This document shows positions 61,423-64,000 of a stretch of DNA of 64,000 bases, in pieces; the first letter of the stretch is position 1; every line of letters begins with the position of its first letter. The DNA is taken from NCBI GenBank assembly GCA_034769895.1, contig CM068373.1:435655080-435719079 (forward strand), given 5' to 3'. A program made the translations under genes and the position numbers. Source of the DNA: Magicicada septendecula (lineage: Eukaryota; Arthropoda; Insecta; Hemiptera; Cicadidae). The notes beneath the pieces were generated by a model, which saw only the letters and a list, made by a program, of their open reading frames with translations, ran no database searches and was not told the origin of the DNA.

Positions 61423-62491
61423 AAATAATAATTTAAATCAGTTGTAATCCCAATGTAGTCAGTGTTCACCTTCGTGGAACCTCGATTTCATCAACCACGC
61501 ATGCAGTGTTATTACAAAACAACACGTCTCTGTTTTGTCTCTGTACCCCGACAGGCCGTACATATTACGTAACGACATACAGTTTGTGGCAGTCGTGAAT
61601 CACGGAAAACATGCAGCCAAGCCGTAGATTTCACCAGGCGGCAAAATGTTGCGAAACTTGATGATGTCCAGATTATAGAACACTTTTAAAAGAACCAATT
61701 TGAGCGCAGACTGACGATCACGTGACCAGACTCACCCTTGTGAATTATTGCCCTAACGCCAGATTAAGAGTTAAGTCAACTCGTAACTCTGACCGCGCGG
61801 TCAACTAACTCCAAACCTAAGTGCTCGAGCAAAGGAAAGTCAGCCGACAAAAAGCAAAATGTGATAAAACACGGTTCTATTCAGTGAGTAATATTATTCA
61901 ACCAGTGAATATTTAACGCAAGCCAAAAGAAAAAATAACTTTAACTATCTTCCGTTGACTTTCGGAGTGCGGGGTGAAAGAAGTGCCTCAACAGTTGGAC
62001 CAAGTCTACAACCAGGCTGAGTACTCGTATAATCAATTTCATATAATTCCAAAATTTTAACAACATTAAAATTTATACCTGGGAACGTTTCAAATAATAA
62101 TGAGATCTCTAAGGGAAAGGGGTTTAAATAGAATGTTCATGTAAAAGAATGAATGTGTATGAGAATGGGGATAAATTACGTACTGGTTCAGTAAACACAA
62201 ATTGTTTGTTATAACTGTCATAGTTAAGTAAGATTGGTTCGCCAATTAATTTTATGGTTTTTGTGTTGTTAATTTTAAGAATGTCTTAATTTACCAATAA
62301 GCGTTTTGCGTATTAATATAATTCAAATCAGTTGTTCTAGCCAGTATAAACGGTGTTATTATATTTTCACCCCTCAACTCAAGTAACCTTTCTGCAACTG
62401 TTTTTGTCTATAGGACTCTGGAGGAAAACCGAAGGTAAGAAAAAACAGTTTTATAAATCGATAAGGTTGATTAACTCATATAAAATCAAAC
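61423..62491. repeat. Left arm of a >1-kb inverted repeat
   Basis: Reverse complement of 62929-64000 with few differences. It separates the RT core of Penelope copy C from its RT thumb. No protein-coding sense; the inner end contains a candidate mini-exon (62414-62434). The nature of the repeated sequence is unknown. Confidence 0.9.
62414..62434 (+). other. Candidate 21-nt exon inside the repeat arm
   Basis: tttttgtctatag precedes and gtaaga follows gactctggaggaaaaccgaag, which would encode DSGGKPK in phase 0, matching the phase of the host exons upstream. A copy lies in the other arm on the minus strand (about 62983-63003). Could be chance. Confidence 0.2.
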
Positions 62492-62928
62492 TAACAATAG
62501 TCCATCATCTACATATCTTATCCAAACGCCATTTGGATCAAAGGATTTTATAATATTTTGTATTTTGGTATCTGTATGTTGTAAGAATATTTCTGCTATT
62601 ATGCTAGATAATGGAGATCCCATAGCAATCCTTCTTGTTGTTGGTAAATTTTGCTATTGAATTCAAAGTAATTTTTTTTTAGTATTAGTTGGAGGCTATT
62701 TTTTATTTCAGTTATATATTGTCTTCATTTTGTTCTTTAAGTTTGTTTATTATTATGTCTATTGTTTCATCAATTGGAATGTTGGTGTACATATTTGTGA
62801 TGTCATATGATGTGAAATATGTGTTTTCATCTATATTTATTACTTTCAGTTTGTCTCAAAACATAAACAAAAACCTAGAAAATTTAATAGTAGAAACAGT
62901 CTATGCCATTAACCTAATACAATGTTAT
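62492..62928 (-). pseudogene. Penelope-like RT core in the loop of the inverted repeat
   Basis: Minus-strand motifs: NTYFTSYDITNMYTNIPI (RT motif A region), MGSPLSSIIAEIF-like segment near 62610 in broken frames, and RYVDDG (62501-62518) as the active site. It continues logically into 61422 and below, so the left arm was placed inside this RT. Several frameshifts. Confidence 0.75.
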
Positions 62929-64000
62929 GTTTGATTTTATATGAGTTAATCAACCTTATCGATTTTATAAAACTGTTTTTTTGTAACTTCGGTTTTCCTC
63001 CAGAGTCCTATAGACGAAAACAGTTGCAGAAAGGTTACTTGAGTTGAGGGGTGAAAATATAATAACACCGTTTATACTGGCTAGAACAACTGATTTGAAT
63101 TTTATTTAATACGCAAAACGCTTATTGGCAAATTAAGACATTCTTAAAATTAACAACACAAAAACCATAAAATTAATTGGCGAACCAATCTTACTTAACT
63201 ATGACAGTTATAACAAACAATTTATGTGTTTACTGAACCAGTACGTAATTTATCCCCATTCTCATACACATTCATTCTTTTACATGAACATTCTATTTAA
63301 ACCCCTTTCCCTTAGAGATCTCATTATTATTTGAAACGTTCCCAGGTATAAATTTTAATGTTGTTAAAATTTTGGAATTATATGAAATTGATTATACGAG
63401 TACTCAGCCTGGTTGTAGACTTGGTCCAACTGTTGAGGCACTTCTTTCACCCCGCACTCCGAAAGTCAACGGAAGATAGTTAAAGTTATTTTTTCTTTTG
63501 GCTTGCGTTAAATATTCACTGGTTGAATAATATTACTCACTGAATAGAACCGTGTTTTATCACATTTTGCTTTTTGTCGGCCGACTTTCCTTTGCTCGAG
63601 CACTTAGGTTTGGAGTTAGTTGACCGCGCGGTCAGAGTTACGAGTTGACTTAACTCTTAATCTGGCGTTAGGGCAATAATTCACAAGGGTGAGTCTGGTC
63701 ACGTGATCGCCAGTCTGCGCTCAAACTGTACTTTTAAAAGTGTTCTATAATCTGGACATCATCAAGTTTCGCAACATTTTGCCGCCTGGTGAAATCTACG
63801 GCTTGGCTGCATGTTTTCCGTGATTCACGACTGCCACAAACTGTATGTCGTTACGTAATATGTACGGCCTGTCGGGGTACAGAGACAAAACAGAGACGTG
63901 TTGTTTTGTAATAACACTGCATGCGTGGTTGATGAAATCGAGGTTCCACAAAGGTGAACACTGACTACATTGGGATTACAATTGATTTAAATTATAATTT
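62929..64000. repeat. Right arm of the inverted repeat (reaches the window edge)
   Basis: Reverse complement of 61423-62491; pairing continues to the last base, so the arm may extend beyond the window. Confidence 0.9.

Noticed and set aside
62689-62934. Plus-strand 81-residue frame in the loop
   Set aside because: It is the antisense shadow of the Penelope RT motif A region on the minus strand.

Overview
The window is eukaryotic, AT-rich and almost entirely made of transposable elements. The mix of elements (Ty3/gypsy, Penelope-like elements with a GIY-YIG nuclease, a MULE carrying SWIM and Ulp1 domains, a BED-finger hAT, mariner, non-LTR elements) and the short lysine/glutamate-rich coding exons spread over long introns fit a large insect genome. 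A polyneopteran such as a cockroach, termite or stick insect is plausible, but that is inference; no species can be named from the sequence.

Layout. 1-27257: a head-to-tail array of a Ty3/gypsy element on the minus strand, four internal regions alternating with four 581-bp LTRs (unit 5623 bp) and running off the left edge. The last internal region is split by a non-coding LTR element (20948-26056), which itself holds a 191-bp perfect foldback (23990-24180). 28721-38863: remains of a large multi-exon gene on the minus strand that joins, in order, an SGNH-type esterase domain, a run of 20-residue repeats, C2H2 fingers, a MULE DDE transposase, a SWIM finger and a Ulp1/C48 cysteine protease. A hAT transposon (29361-32212, 8-bp target duplication) and a solo LTR (32776-33297, 4-bp target duplication) sit inside its exons. 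Removing the hAT restores one reading frame, so the protease really was fused to the transposase. 39007-42250: foldback/MITE-type repeats inserted in a degenerate tandem repeat.

42470-64000: apparently a plus-strand host gene, visible as three small phase-0 exons (47025-47086 with the start codon, 55860-55919, 56273-56365) in very long introns; its main domains lie beyond the window. The introns hold a truncated LINE (45604-46838), a second non-coding LTR element with intact ends (48937-53956, target duplication ATCT), a mariner relic, LINE RT tails, three Penelope-like 3' ends with hammerhead-like motifs, and a >1-kb inverted repeat (61423-64000) whose loop holds a Penelope RT core.

Most noteworthy: the SGNH-MULE-SWIM-Ulp1 composite transposon; five TATCGATA (DREF-type) sites at the ends of a BED-finger hAT; a primer site next to an LTR that matches the 5' end, not the 3' end, of initiator tRNA-Met; and hammerhead-like cores in three settings, one overlapping the end of a coding sequence. 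LTR-type elements are treated as fossils and described only by extent, parts and state.
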